Part shown: one piece after another, positions 1 to 11,296 of the stretch
Layout of the letters: every line of letters starts with the position of its first letter
Position numbering within the stretch: position 1 is the stretch's first letter
Assembly: GCF_032452875.1 (NCBI RefSeq)
Contig: NC_083884.1
Location: 24,011,501-24,075,500, forward strand
Reading direction: 5' to 3'
Length of the DNA: 64,000 bases
DNA from: Bos javanicus
Taxonomy: Eukaryota; Chordata; Mammalia; Artiodactyla; Bovidae
Position numbers and translations under genes: made by a program
Notes under the pieces: model-generated
What the model was told of the DNA's origin: nothing
What the model saw: only the letters and a program-made list of their open reading frames with translations
The model's database searches: none

Positions 1-210
1 ACACTGTTTCCCATCTCTTTCTCATGAAGTTATGAGACCAGATGCAATGATCTTAGTATTCTGAATGTTGAGCTTTAAGCCAACTTTTTCACTCTCCTCT
101 TTCACTTTCATCTAGAGGCTTTTTAGTTCCTCTTCACTCTCTGCCATAAGGGTGGTGTCATCTGCATATCTGAGGTTATTGATATTTCTCCAGGCATTCT
201 TGATTCCAGC

Positions 211-620
211 TTATGCTTCTTCCACCCCAGCGTTTCTCATGATGTATTCTGCATAGAAGTTAAATAAGCAGGGTGACAATATAAAGCCTTGACATACTCC
301 TTTTCCTATTTGGAACCAGTCTGTTCTTCCATGTCCAGTTTTAACTGTTGCTTCCTGACCTGCATATAGGTTTCTCAAGAGGCAGGTCAGGTGGTCTGGT
401 ATTCCCACCTCTTTCACCACAGTTTACTGTGATCCACACAGTCAAAGGCTTTGGCATAGTCAGTAAAGCAGAAATAGATGTTTTTCTGGAACTCTCTTGC
501 TTTTTCCATGATGCTGGCAATTTTATCTCTGGTTCCTCTGCCTTTTCTAAAACCAGCTTGAACATCTGGAAGTTCACAGTTCACATATTGCTGAAGCCTG
601 GCTTGGAGAATTTTGAGCAT
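211..620 (-). pseudogene. BovB ORF2 fragment: reverse-transcriptase motifs A and B
   Basis: Two overlapping minus-strand open stretches cover the RT core. In 414-620 the fingers block QAGFRKGRGTRD is followed by motif A (FTDYAKAFDCVDH, catalytic Asp in the DYAKAFD block). In 211-420 the downstream block GVCQGFILSPCLFNFYAEYIM corresponds to motif B; the usual Cys after QG is Phe here. A frameshift separates the two, and the YADD box lies further downstream in yet another frame (about 150-180, minus). The enzyme would copy BovB RNA at the nicked target site, but this copy cannot encode it. Confidence 0.87.
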
Positions 621-790
621 TACTTTACTAGCATGTGAGATGAGTGCAATTGTGCAGTAGTTTGAGCATTCTTTGGCATTGCCTTTCTTTCAGATTGGAA
701 TGAAAATTGACCTTTTCCAGCCCTGTGGCCACTGCTGAATTTTCCAAATTTACTGGCATATTGAGTGCAGCACTTTCACAGCATCATCTT

Positions 791-1402
791 TCAGGATTTG
801 AAACAGCTCAACTGGAATTCCATCACCTCCACTAGCTTTGTTGTGATGCTTTCTAAGGCCCACTTGACTTCACATTCCAAGGTGTCTGGCTCTAGGTGAG
901 TGATCACACCGTCGTGATTATCTGGGTCATGAAGATCTTTTTTGTACAGTTCTTCTATGTATTCTTGCCACTTCTTCTTAATATCTTCTGCTTCTGTTAG
1001 GTCCATACCACTTCTGTTCTTTGTTGAGCCCATCTTTGCATGAAATGTTCCCTTGGTATCTCTAATTTTCTTGAAGAGATCTCTAGTCTTTCCCATTCTA
1101 TTGTTTTCCTCTATTTCTTTGCATTGATCACTGAGGAAGGCTTTCTTATCTCTCCTTGCAATTCTTTGGAAGTCTGCATTCAGATGCTTATATCTTTCCT
1201 TTTCTTCTTTGTTTTTTGCTTCTCTTCTTTTCACAGCTATTTGTAAGGCCTCCCCAGACAGCCATTTTGATTTTTTGCATTTCTTTTCCATGGGGATGGT
1301 CTTGATCCCCATCTCCTTTACAATGTCATGAACCTCCATCCATATTTCATCAGGTACTCTGTGTATCAGATCTAGTCCCTTAAATCTATTTCTCACTTCC
1401 AC
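791..1402 (-). pseudogene. BovB ORF2 fragment: linker between endonuclease and RT
   Basis: This is a 203-codon open stretch on the minus strand. It is very Lys/Glu-rich (runs such as KRREAKNKEEKERYKH) and carries the BovB linker signature LEPDTLECEVKWALESI near its end. That block recurs in the other BovB copies here, for example at 38300-38350 and 55330-55380. After it the frame shifts, so the segment leading into the RT domain is read in the wrong frame and stops. The linker joins the AP-type endonuclease to the RT in BovB. It has no catalytic residues of its own that I can recognise. The ATG at the 3' genomic end is internal and is not a true start. It is an inert relic. Confidence 0.88.
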
Positions 1403-1482
1403 TGTATAATCATAAAGGGTTTGATTTAGGTCATACCTGAATGGTCTAGTGGTTTTCTCCTACTTTCTTCAATTTAAGTCTG

Positions 1483-2202
1483 ATTGCCAAATTCAGAACT
1501 GCCATATGGCCCAGGAATCTCACTGCTGGCCATACACACTGAGGAAACCAGAATTGAAAGAGACATGTGTACCCCAATGTTCATTAGAACACTGTTTATA
1601 ATAGCCAGGACATGGAAGCAACCTAGATGTCTATCAGCAGACAAATGGATAAGAAATCTGTGGTACATATACTCAATGGAATATTACTCAGCCATTATAA
1701 AGAATACATTCGAATCAGTTCTAATGAGGTAGATGAAACTGGAGCCTATTATACAGAGTGAAGTAAGCCAGAAAGAAAAACACCAGCACAGTATACTAAT
1801 GCATATATATGGAACTTAGAAGGATGGTAAAGATAACCCTATATGCGAGACAGCAAAAGAGACACAGATGTATAGAACAGTTTTATGGACTCTGTTGGAG
1901 AAGGCAATTGTGGGATGATCTGAGATAATAGCATTGAAACTTGTATATTATAACCGAATGCCAGTCAAGGTTCGATGCATGTGACAGGGTGCTCAGGGCC
2001 GGTACACTTGGATGACCCAGAAGGATGGGATGGGGAGGGAGGTGGAAGCGGGGTTCAGGATGGGGAGCACATGTACACCTGTGGCTGATTCGTGTCAATG
2101 TATGGCAAAAACCACTACAATATTGTAAAATAATTAGCCTCCAATTAAAATAAATAAATTAAAAAAAAAATAAGAACAAGGAACTACAAAAAAAAAAAAA
2201 TT
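1483..2202 (+). mobile_element. L1 3' end (ORF2 C-terminus and 3' UTR), sense
   Basis: The sequence begins in the last part of L1 ORF2 (the stretch reading 'missing wild-type' LAIHTEETRIERDMCTP...) and runs through the 3' UTR to A-rich tails at about 2161-2170 and 2190-2202. The typical phrases 'tcagcagacaaatgg' and 'gaatattactcagcc' are present. It is 5'-truncated exactly where the antisense BovB ends, so either the BovB landed in it or a rearrangement joined them. It is non-coding. Confidence 0.9.
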
Positions 2203-4061
2203 TGTTTTCTCACCTCTTCACAAGATGAGTAAACTATTAGTACTTTCTACCAGACAGACAATTAATAAAGAAATCCTCTCTAGGTTTGCTATAGAGAAGC
2301 CAAAAGTACTTTCCCTTGATAATTCAGTAACAAAATATAATTTATCTTGTAACATCATGCTGTATCCTAAGAAATATCTCTTAACCTCATCTGATCTTGG
2401 GTGAGCCTCTCAGCCAGCAAACTGTGCGAGTCTTCTTTATATTTCCATTCTGGGGTTAGATGCACCATTTATGTTTCTTTAATTTTTATTTCCCTTTCTT
2501 TTCTCCTTTCAGTCCTTCCTGCCTCCTTCCAAAAAGTTATGTTATCAGTCATCTATGCACAAGCCATCCTTCATAGCTGTATTGTTTCATTTTCTATCAT
2601 TTCCATTACTTTTAACCCCTCCCCTAAATGTTGCATTCTCATATTTGATACTATTTTTATAATGCATGAACACCTCAAGTTAAATTTTTATTCAAACTTG
2701 TTCTTTTCTTTTATTGTTTGGTCATATTTCCTGTGTTTCCCATTTTGATCATAATTCTTTGCAATTTACTTCTGAATCCACTGTGCTAATAAAAGTACAT
2801 TTTCTTAGATTGCACACATGTCATAAATATCTCATTTTGCTTGACATTCACAGTATTTAAGACTGAAAAATCAATGATGTCTTCAACTTATATTCTTTTT
2901 TCCTCTTTTTGATTTCCTTAAAAATAGACTGTAGATTATCCTTGATATGAGGCTGCTTTGCTTTTTCCCTCACTTCCCTCTTTTCTTCCTCTTTTTCTTT
3001 TAAATGTATAGTCTCTTCCCCTAAAATTCCATTAGCCTATGGTCTTTTGCCTTTATAAGGATAACTCCCACAACTACAATTCCAAAGCTGACTTATTGTC
3101 TTATCTCTAGTCCCATAAATATCTACTCAACATTTACTTTAGAAGCCTGATGTCATCTAAAATGTCTATTAAATTTAAGCTAATCATTTCTCCATCATGT
3201 ATTTCCTCCTTCCCTCTATTTCCTTGTCACTTATTTCCCATTTCTCCCCCTGCTATTTTATTCCTCTTTATTCTTTTTCCGTATGCTTTTCTTTCTTCTT
3301 TTTTCTCTTCTTAGTTTTCCTACTTCTTTTATTTTTCATTCTTTCCCTTTATCTGTAATGGCATCACATTTTTCTTTATCATTCAGATTCAAACTATTGG
3401 AGTTATTGTTATATTTTTTCTTGTGTGACTCCATAGGCATTAAATATTAAAATCAATATTTAATTCCAAAGCTGCTATTCCGTGTTTTATAATATGAGAA
3501 TGGAGGCTCAGAGAGGTTATTTGCTCACAGTTTCTCCAAAACAACCAATGAATTCGTGTGATTTCACTACTGAAAAATCTTTAGTGGCTTTTCTGTGATA
3601 ATAAAACCCATGTTTCTTATTCTGGTATTGAATGCTTTCCACTGTGCAATCTCTACAACCTCCAAAGGAACTCTAATTTTTACCCAAACCCTTCTCCAAC
3701 AAATGGAAAACAACAGCATTATAAACAAAACAATAACTTTCACCTTTGCTCCGAAATTGTTATGTTTTTCTATAATGAATTATTATTTTCCATTTGTTTA
3801 AGCTAAATGCTTTCCGTAAGACCCCAGTAATCCTGTCTTCTCCAGCAAGCCTGCTTCCACTTCCAGTCATTCATGCAAAAAATACTGAGAACACTGTCCT
3901 GGGTATTGTTGTTTGCATTTTGTATAAGTTAGGAACTGGAAGAATATGACATTCCTTTGTAGATGGCCTGTAAGATTTTAGCCATGTACTTCTGGTACAG
4001 TGATGCATATTTGAACATATGTGATTAAGCAACTGAGTACACATACGACACCCCATTGTGG
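2203..4061. other. Unassigned AT-rich, pyrimidine-rich DNA
   Basis: No gene or named repeat is recognised apart from a MIR-like scrap at 3483-3545. The + strand is T/C-rich from about 2400 to 3400. Short open frames here (for example 2401-2748) have low-complexity Ser/Phe/Leu composition and no recognisable domain. Confidence 0.5.
3483..3545 (-). repeat. MIR SINE fragment (core region)
   Basis: The segment 'gaggctcagagaggttatt' followed by 'gctcacag' matches the reverse complement of the MIR core, which is known from many mammals. Only about 60 bp survive and divergence is high. Confidence 0.55.
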
Positions 4062-4287
4062 TGCCCTGCCATGCTAAGTTGCTTCACTAGTGTCCAACTC
4101 TTTGCAACACTATGGACTGCAGGCCACCAGGCTCCTTGGACCATGGAATTTTCCAGACAGAATACTGGAGTGGGGTTCCATGCCCTACTTGAGCAGGTCT
4201 TCCTAAACCAGGGATTGAACCCATATCTCTTATGCCACCTGAATTGTCAGGCAGGTTGTTTATCACTAGAGCCACCTGGGAAGCCCC
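4062..4287 (-). mobile_element. Bov-tA SINE, antisense
   Basis: The antisense copy ends on the right with the tRNA-derived head ('cacctgggaagcccca') and on the left with the BovB-like tail ('ctaagttgcttca'). It is moderately diverged. Confidence 0.92.
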
Positions 4288-4288
4288 A

Positions 4289-4770
4289 TAATTTGTTCAA
4301 CCATTCACCTATATAAGATGTGACATTTGGATTGCTTTCCAGTTTTGGCAATTATGAATAAGGCTGCTGCAAACATCCATGTGCAGATTTTTGAGTGGGT
4401 GTAATTTTTCAGTTCTCTCAGGTACATATCAAAAAAGCACTTGGCCAATCATATAATAAAAGTATATTTAGTTTTCTAAGAAATTTTCAAATTGTCTTTC
4501 AAAGTGTTTGCCACATTTTGCCTTACTAACAGCAAAAACTGAGATTTCCTATTGCTCATATTCTCACCAGTTTTTGATGTGTCAGTGTTTAAATGTTGGG
4601 TGCCATGTAATGTTACCTCACTATTGTTTTTTAATTTCATGATAACATAGGATGTTGAACACTTTTGCCATCTGTACATTTTCTTTGGTGGGTTGTTTAT
4701 TCAGATCTTTCACTCATTTTTAATTGAGAAGTCTGTTTTCATATTACTGACCTTTAAATAATTAAATAGT
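4289..4770 (-). mobile_element. Old L1M, antisense, ORF2 C-terminal part (left piece)
   Basis: Antisense ORF2 3' sequence shows the familiar 'tattgaataaggctgctgc'-like block (here 'aattatgaataaggctgctg') and 'caaattgtctttcaaagtg'. It continues after the nested L1 pair at 5691-6830, so it was one element before later insertions. Confidence 0.82.
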
Positions 4771-5146
4771 TTTTTGAATTAACTTTTATTGGAGTACAGT
4801 TGATTTACAATGTTGTGTTCGTTTGCTGTATAGCAAAGAGAATCAGTTATACACAGACATATATCTACTCCTACTCCTTTTTAGATTCTCTTACCATATA
4901 GGTCATTGCAGCATATTGAGCAGAGTTCCTTATGCTACATGGTAGGTTCTTATTAGTTACCTACTTCATATATAGTAGTGTGTATATGTCAGTTCTAATC
5001 TAATTTATGTCCCCAACCTACTTTTTGCCTTTGGTAACCATTACTTTGACTTCCACATCTGTGAATCCATTTCTCTTTTGTAAATAATTCATTTGTACCA
5101 GTTTTTAGATTCTGTACATAAGTGATATCATAAAATATTTGTCTTA
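4771..5146 (-). mobile_element. L1 3' UTR, antisense, nested in L1M
   Basis: The segment starts with T-rich sequence and 'ggagtacagttgatttacaa', the reverse complement of an L1 3' end, and runs back into the 3' UTR. It abuts a second L1 tail in the opposite orientation at 5147, so the two are joined 5' to 5'. Confidence 0.85.
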
Positions 5147-5690
5147 TGCATCCCACTTCTGGGCATATATACAGAAAAAAAATTCTAATTCAAAAATAGA
5201 CATGCACCTCAGAGTTTATTGCCGCACTATTTACAATAGACAAAACATGGAAACAACCTAAATGTCCATCAACAGATGAATGGAGAAAAAGATGTGGTAC
5301 ATATGCACAATGGAATACTACTCAGCTGTAAAAAAGGAATGAAATAATGCCATTGCAGCAACATGGCTGGACCTAGACATTATCAGACTCAGCGAAGTCA
5401 GCCCGAAAGAGAAAGACAAATGCAATAAGATATCACTTCCACGTGGAGTCTAAAATGGGACATAAACAAACTTACCTACAAAATAGAAACAGACTCTCAG
5501 TCATAGAGAACAGACATATGCTTGCCAAAGTTTTATATGTATATATACACACACACACACACACTGTATATCAAAGTTATAGATATGTATATATCAGTTA
5601 TATATAACTGAATTCCTTTGATATACAGTAGAAACTAACAAAATTGTAAATCAATTACACCTCAACAAAATAAAAGAGAATCTTTTATAT
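5147..5690 (+). mobile_element. L1 3' end, sense, nested in L1M
   Basis: It begins in the end of ORF2 ('cccacttctgggcatatat') and ends at 'tacacctcaacaaaataaaa'. It includes a TA/CA microsatellite at about 5537-5564 inside the 3' UTR. The left boundary coincides with the end of the antisense L1 piece. Confidence 0.87.
5537..5564. repeat. (TA)n(CA)n microsatellite
   Basis: A short alternating TA then CA run lies inside the L1 3' UTR. Confidence 0.9.
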
Positions 5691-6830
5691 GTTTTAAATG
5701 TTTCTTTTATCAGATATGTCCTTTGCAAATATTTTCTACCAGTAGGCAGCATGTCTTGTCTTTCTCTCTACATTGCTTTTTGACCAATAGAAGTTTTTAA
5801 TTTTTATGAAATCTAATTCATCAGTTATTTCTGCCATGGACTGTGTTTTTGGTGTTTGTATGTTAAAAATAATTATACACATGTTTGGGCTTCCCAGGTG
5901 GCTCAGTGGTAAACAATCTGCCTGCCAATCCAGAAGACATAGGGATTGTGGGGTTTGATCCCTGTGTGGTGAAGATTCCCTGTAGAAGGGAAGGACAACC
6001 TCCTGAAGTATTCTTGCCTGGAAAATCCTACGGACAGAGGAGCCTGGTGGGCTACAGTCCCTGTGGTTGCAGGGTTGAACACGACTGAGCACACACGCAT
6101 ACACAAAGTCATCTAGATTTTCTCCTATATTATCTTCTAGGAATTTTATCCTTTTGCATTTTCTTTTTTTTGGTTTATGATCCAGTTTTACTAGGTTTTT
6201 GTGAAGGGGGTAAGGTTTGTGTCTAGATTCACCTTTTTGCACATGGATCTCCAGTTGTTCCAGGACCATGTGCTGAATATCCTTTCTTCATTATAATGCC
6301 TTTGCTCTTTTGTCAAAGTTCAGTTGATCCCATTTGTGTGGATCTATGTTTGGACTATATTGCTTTCCATTTATCTCTTTGACTAGTCTTTCAACAATAT
6401 CACACTGTCTTGAATAGTGTGACTTTATGGTAAACCTAGAAGTCAGGTAGTGTCAATTCTCTGACTTTGTTCTTTTATTTCAATATTATGTTGGCTATTC
6501 TGAGTCTTCTGTCTCTCCATATAAATTTTTGAGTCAATCTGTCAATATCCACAAAATAACTTCCCTGGGATTTTAATAAAGATTGCTTTAAATTTGTACA
6601 TCAAGTCAGGAAAACTGACATCTTGACAGTATTAGCTTTGGCTATTCTTGAACATAGAATAATTCTTCATTTATTCAGTCCTTTATTTCATCAAATTTGT
6701 AATTTTATCATATAGGTCTTATAAATATTTTAATAGATTTATACCTTAGTGTTTTTGGTTTTGGGAAGATGGTAATATGAACAATAGTATTGTCTTTTAA
6801 ATTTCAAATTCCGCATGTTCATTGCTGAAT
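5691..6830 (-). mobile_element. Old L1M, antisense, ORF2 (right piece)
   Basis: Continuation of the L1M at 4289-4770: 'ctttatcagatatgtccttt', then 'gtgtggatctatgtttgga' and 'cactgtcttgaatagtgtg', all typical of antisense L1 ORF2. A Bov-tA interrupts it at 5887-6106. The right limit is approximate, since similarity fades after about 6830. Confidence 0.82.
5887..6106 (+). mobile_element. Bov-tA SINE, sense, inside L1M
   Basis: The tRNA-derived head 'gggcttcccaggtggctcag' is at the left and the BovB-like end 'aacacgactgagcaca' at the right. L1M sequence continues on both sides, so the SINE is the younger insertion. Confidence 0.93.
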
Positions 6831-8056
6831 TCTGCACTTTTTAACTTCTAGGATTTCCAAATGTTTCTTCAGTTTCAAAATGTCCAGTAATATAATTATT
6901 TAAAGGTGTCTGAAGACTCCTTTACCTAAATATCTTTTTAATCTGTTTTAATATGTGTTGCTCTCCAGACCTTTAGTTAAATGTCATTTTCTCTGCTATC
7001 TGGTGAGTTTTAAAGATTCTATGTGCTGTTATATGAAAACTTTGAGCGAAAATGAAAGTAAGTTTCTTCAGATAGAGTGTAACTCTGCCTCTCACAATTT
7101 GTTGAAAGTAGAAGCAATCCAGGATCACTTTAATCTAGTTTTGATTATGGAGATAATTTTAAGATGTATTTCTTTTCTTATGAATACTACACTTCTTCCA
7201 ATTTACCCTGACCCCAAAGGTGTAGCATACTCTTGCCCTTAATCTAGACTCTATTTTGTTCACTAGCTTCCATTCAAGTTTCCATTTTTATTCCTCAGTT
7301 TGTCAGCCTTCAAGCAACCTTTTCAAAATTACCAGATACTCCAAGCAGAAGAATGGTCCTAATTGCAACATAATTCTTCACTGTCTTGTTATCTCTTGAA
7401 TTTGTTCATGTAGATTTACTTTTAAAAGCATTTTGTTCATCTTTTATAGTTGTCCTTGTTGAGAAGATTGGCATGAATTACCTAGTATACCATTACTGTC
7501 AGTAGAAACAGGTAATTTATTTTTATTTTTTTAGATCCATTAGCCTGTGATATATCAAAGGAAGAATCATTTATATTATATTTCTCTTTATATATTTTTA
7601 TACTATAATTCTATACCATTCTCTCGAGTGCTGTGAAAACAAATCATGAGTTCCCTATAAATGACCGAAAGAACAAACTATTTAAAACAAACATACATAC
7701 AGTTTCATTTACTATCCCCAGATGTTTAAAAAAAAGTATGATGACTTTCACTTCTTTATAGAAGTATGTATCAGTTATGGAGAGGACAGAGATAAAATAT
7801 GTTCTCCTAGTGTTCTTTTCCACTAAAATAATATTATCAGATTTTAAAAAAAAATCAACTATAGTAAATATGCTCTAAGGTTTTCAAATACTATTGGAAA
7901 AGATTATTCTTTTCTGAAGATAAAGGAAAAGATCATATTTTGACTATGAATGATTATCTTTTCTGTATTTGTGTCATTATACCTTATTTCACTTATTATT
8001 TAAACTCCAAGTTTCACACCAAAAATAAATGTAGTTATTTGATTTAATTTAATCAA
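6831..8056. other. Unassigned AT-rich DNA
   Basis: I recognise no repeat or gene. The 95-codon frame at 6955-7242 has no domain, no neighbour and no coding-like composition. Confidence 0.5.
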
Positions 8057-8247
8057 AGTGTGTGCATGCGTGTGTGCTCAGTCGCTTCAGTCCTATAGGA
8101 CTCTTTGCGGCCCTATGGACTGTAGCCCACCAGGCTCGTCCATCCACGGGATTCTCCAGGCAAGAATACCGGAGTGTGTTGCCATGCCCTCCTCCAGGGG
8201 ATCTTCCTGACCTGTGGATCCAACTCGATCTCCCTGTGTCAGTCTAA
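8057..8247 (-). mobile_element. Bov-tA SINE, antisense, head-truncated
   Basis: The BovB-like part and middle are clear ('tgctcagtcgcttcagtcc', 'attctccaggcaagaatac'). The tRNA-derived head is largely missing on the right. Confidence 0.9.
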
Positions 8248-8385
8248 CATATTATTAAGGAAACTTAGATAGAAGGAAAATATATGAAATATATATTAAA
8301 GTCACCAGAATTTTAGGATTTCAATTCTAAGAGATTAGGCAGCAGATTTTATTTATGTTTAATAAATCACAACACTGGTCATTCA

Positions 8386-8587
8386 GTTCGGTTCAGTTCA
8401 GTCGCTCAGTCGTGTCTGACTCCTTGCGACCCCATGAGTCACAGCACGCCAGGCCTCCCTGTCCATCACCAACTCCCGGAGGTCACCCAAACTCACGTCC
8501 ATCGAGTCAGTGATGCCATCCAGCCATCTCACCCTCTGTCGTCCATCCCATTCTCCTCCTGCCCCTAATCCCTCCCAGCATCAGGTA
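8386..8587 (-). mobile_element. BovB 3' end only, antisense
   Basis: About 200 bp of BovB 3' end, beginning with the (TCAGT)-type terminal repeat 'ttcggttcagttcagtcgct'. It is strongly 5'-truncated. High similarity to the other tails here suggests a fairly young insertion. Confidence 0.93.
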
Positions 8588-9319
8588 GAAGATAAATAAA
8601 ATATCTGGATTCATAAAATTACCTATTTATGTATTTGAATGTACACATAGACAATCTTCACATTTAATCCTCCAGTACACTACAATGGAACTAAACAAAA
8701 AAGATGTAATAACTCTTCATTTAGGGAAAAAAAAATATCCTTATACCTTACTTAAAACATACTTAAAACTCCATGAGTGCTGGCTAGATATCTTCTATAT
8801 CTGTTTTCACATTATGAATTTTTAGGCAATTCAAAATTTATATGCAAGTAATGTCCAATTATTAACTACTGAATTTTGCAATTTTATCTCTGCTTATTGA
8901 CCATAACATTCAAAAGAAGTTTTAAGTATTGAATTTTAAGATACTAAAACATCTTCACACATACGTGCTTAATTTGTAAGTTTCAAATTAAATAAGAAAT
9001 AAAGGATATCAGGTTAAGATGGCATATAAGATTTTTTTAATGATTTTAAAATAGTCTTTATTCTTTAGAATTGCTTGAATTCAAAATAGAAATTCCAAAA
9101 TTGGAACATGGTTCCCATATTCCCTATACACAGTTTCCTTTATTCTTAACATCTTACATTTATATGGCACATTTGTCACAGTTATTAAAGTAATATTGAG
9201 TCAGGACTTTGTTCAGATTTCCTTAGGTTTTACCTAGTGCTCTTTTTCCATTCCAACATCCCACCCAGGATACTATGTTAATTTTAGCTTTCAGGTCTCC
9301 TTTAACTCCTCTTTTCATT
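8588..9319. other. Unassigned AT-rich DNA
   Basis: Nothing recognised between the BovB tail and the next L1 tail. Confidence 0.45.
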
Positions 9320-9830
9320 TTATTTTTTTAACTGGAAGATAATTGCTTTATAATGTTGTATTGGTTTCTGCATTTAACAATGAAAAATCAGCCATTATTT
9401 GCCTCTTAAGCCTCCCTCCCCCCTCTACCATTCCACCCCTCTAGGTCATCACAAAGCATCAGGCTGTGAAATCTGTGTTATACAGCACCTTCTCACTAGC
9501 TGTCTATTTTACACATGGTAGTGTATATATGTCAGTGCTACTTTCTCAATTCATCCCACCTTCTCCTTCCCTCATTGGGTCCACAAGTCTCTTCTATACA
9601 TCTGTGTCTCCTTTTCTTCCCTGCAAGAAGGTTCATTAGTATTCTAGATTCCATATATACACATTATATACAATATTTGTTTTCCTCTTTATGACGTATT
9701 TCACTCTGTATAATAGGCTCTAGGGTCATCCACCTCACTACAACAGACTCAAATCCATTCTTTTTTATGGCTGAGCAATATTCCATTGCATATTGTACCA
9801 CATTTTGTTTATCCATTCATCTTGGTATGT
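9320..9830 (-). mobile_element. L1 3' end, antisense
   Basis: T-rich start, then 'ttgctttataatgttgtatt' and 'ctctgtataataggctcta', ending near 'ttatccattcatct'. This is the reverse complement of the L1 3' UTR and ORF2 end. Confidence 0.9.
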
Positions 9831-10539
9831 AAGATTTCACTTTAAAATATTTTATTTTTTTTAAAAAGATACCATATCGGATCCAAATTTTAAAGAGATT
9901 AACCAACTGAATATACATCTCAATGTCTACTAGAAAAGAAAAAAATCAAACTGAGGAGTGGAAGTAAACTCTAATCTGGCAGTAGTGGGGTAGTGGTGGG
10001 TTTGTTGTGGCATATGGCTCGTCTCTGAAAAACAATAACTGCTGTGAGGTTAAGTCTTTCCTCTCACAAAGAAAATAAAAGGAATCATCTGTTCAACAAC
10101 TGGATGTCTGGGAATTATGACTTTGTAAAGTGGGAAGAAAAAGACACAGGACATGGTATGGTAGACAGGAAAGAAGTTACACTTATAACTGGCTATATAA
10201 CTAAAGTGACAAATTATCTAATATTGCTGAGGAGTAAAAATCATAAATCATTATTATACGGTCAGTGTCTTAATTGGGTATGAGGGGAATCTAATGAAGT
10301 CATGTAAACAATCTACTAAACATAAATAAATATTAAGAGAAAAAAATTTCAAGTCATATGCATAAGTTTTAGAATCATAAACACACACTTATCAGAGAAT
10401 AGGGTCTTCCTATAAATATGATAGGGTCACTTACATTTTATGCATGTATCTGATATTGCAATCTGTATCATTAAGTGATACAAAAAAATATGTTTGAATG
10501 CTTAGAGCAAAACTGACAGTAGAAGCAGACCATGGATGC
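9831..10539. other. Unassigned DNA
   Basis: No feature recognised. The 79-codon frame at 10044-10283 shows no known domain and sits between L1 pieces. Confidence 0.45.
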
Positions 10540-10982
10540 TCCATAGGTTAAAGTTAAAAGTGGTTTAAAATAACTGTAATTAATATGTCCAAGAAAATAG
10601 AGAAAAGATTAATAAAGATAATGGGATGGATAACATCAATCAAGAATTAGACTGGAAAAAGAATCAAGTTCATTCTAGAAATGAAAATAAATACATTAAC
10701 TAAAATTAAGATTTTGATACACGAGTTTAACAGTAGATTCCATATGGTACAATATAGGAAAATTAAACAAGAAAGCAGAGTAGCAAAAGTAATTTTAAAA
10801 AAAATATAGAGAACAGAGCATAAATGACCAAGGAGATGCCAAACAGTGAAGCAATATCTAAGCAACAGTGACTACTTAGCTGTTATGCTGATTTGATACA
10901 ATTCCATATATTCAACCACTAAGGAAACAATGAGCCTGTACGTATTTATACAATTAACTACTTAAAAATATAACACATACAA

Positions 10983-11182
10983 GATCGGCATGTTATCAGC
11001 TCCTTATGTCCAACTGTATATGACCCCATGGACTGTATAGTCCATGGAATTCTGCAGGCCAGAATACTGCAGTGGGTAGCCTTTCCCTTCTCCAGGGGAT
11101 TTTCCCAACCCAGAGATTGAATCCAGGTCTCCCACATTGCAGGCAGATTTTTTACCAGCTGAGCCATAAAGGAAGCCCAAGA
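10983..11182 (-). mobile_element. Bov-tA SINE, antisense (full unit of a tandem)
   Basis: Complete antisense Bov-tA: BovB-like end at left, tRNA-derived head 'ccataaaggaagccca' at right. It is followed without a gap by a second partial head. Confidence 0.92.
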
Positions 11183-11296
11183 ATACTGGAGAGGGTAGCC
11201 TATCCCTTCCCCAGGGGATCTTCCTGACCCAGGAATCGAACTGGGGTCTCCTGCATGGCAGGTGGATTCTTCACCAACTGAGCTATCAGGGAAGCC
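11183..11296 (-). mobile_element. Duplicated Bov-tA head (partial unit)
   Basis: A second copy of the head half, from 'agaatactggagagggtag' to 'gctatcagggaagccccc', lies directly 5' (in element sense) of the full unit. The result is one and a half Bov-tA units in the same orientation. Confidence 0.9.

Larger units (their letters stand above)
1..1482 (-). mobile_element. BovB LINE, antisense, 5'-truncated, runs off the left edge
   Basis: Read on the minus strand, this is BovB (RTE clade): the linker between endonuclease and reverse transcriptase (from about 1480 down to 790), then RT motifs down to the window edge. The 3' end lies left of the window. The endonuclease part is missing, so the copy is 5'-truncated at about 1482, where it directly abuts a sense L1 tail. 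Frames are broken by stops and frameshifts, so this is a dead copy. Confidence 0.95.

Noticed and set aside
2401..2748. 115-codon open frame with hydrophobic stretches
   Set aside because: Pyrimidine-rich strand gives Ser/Phe/Leu-rich open frames by chance; no ATG context, domain or conserved neighbour.
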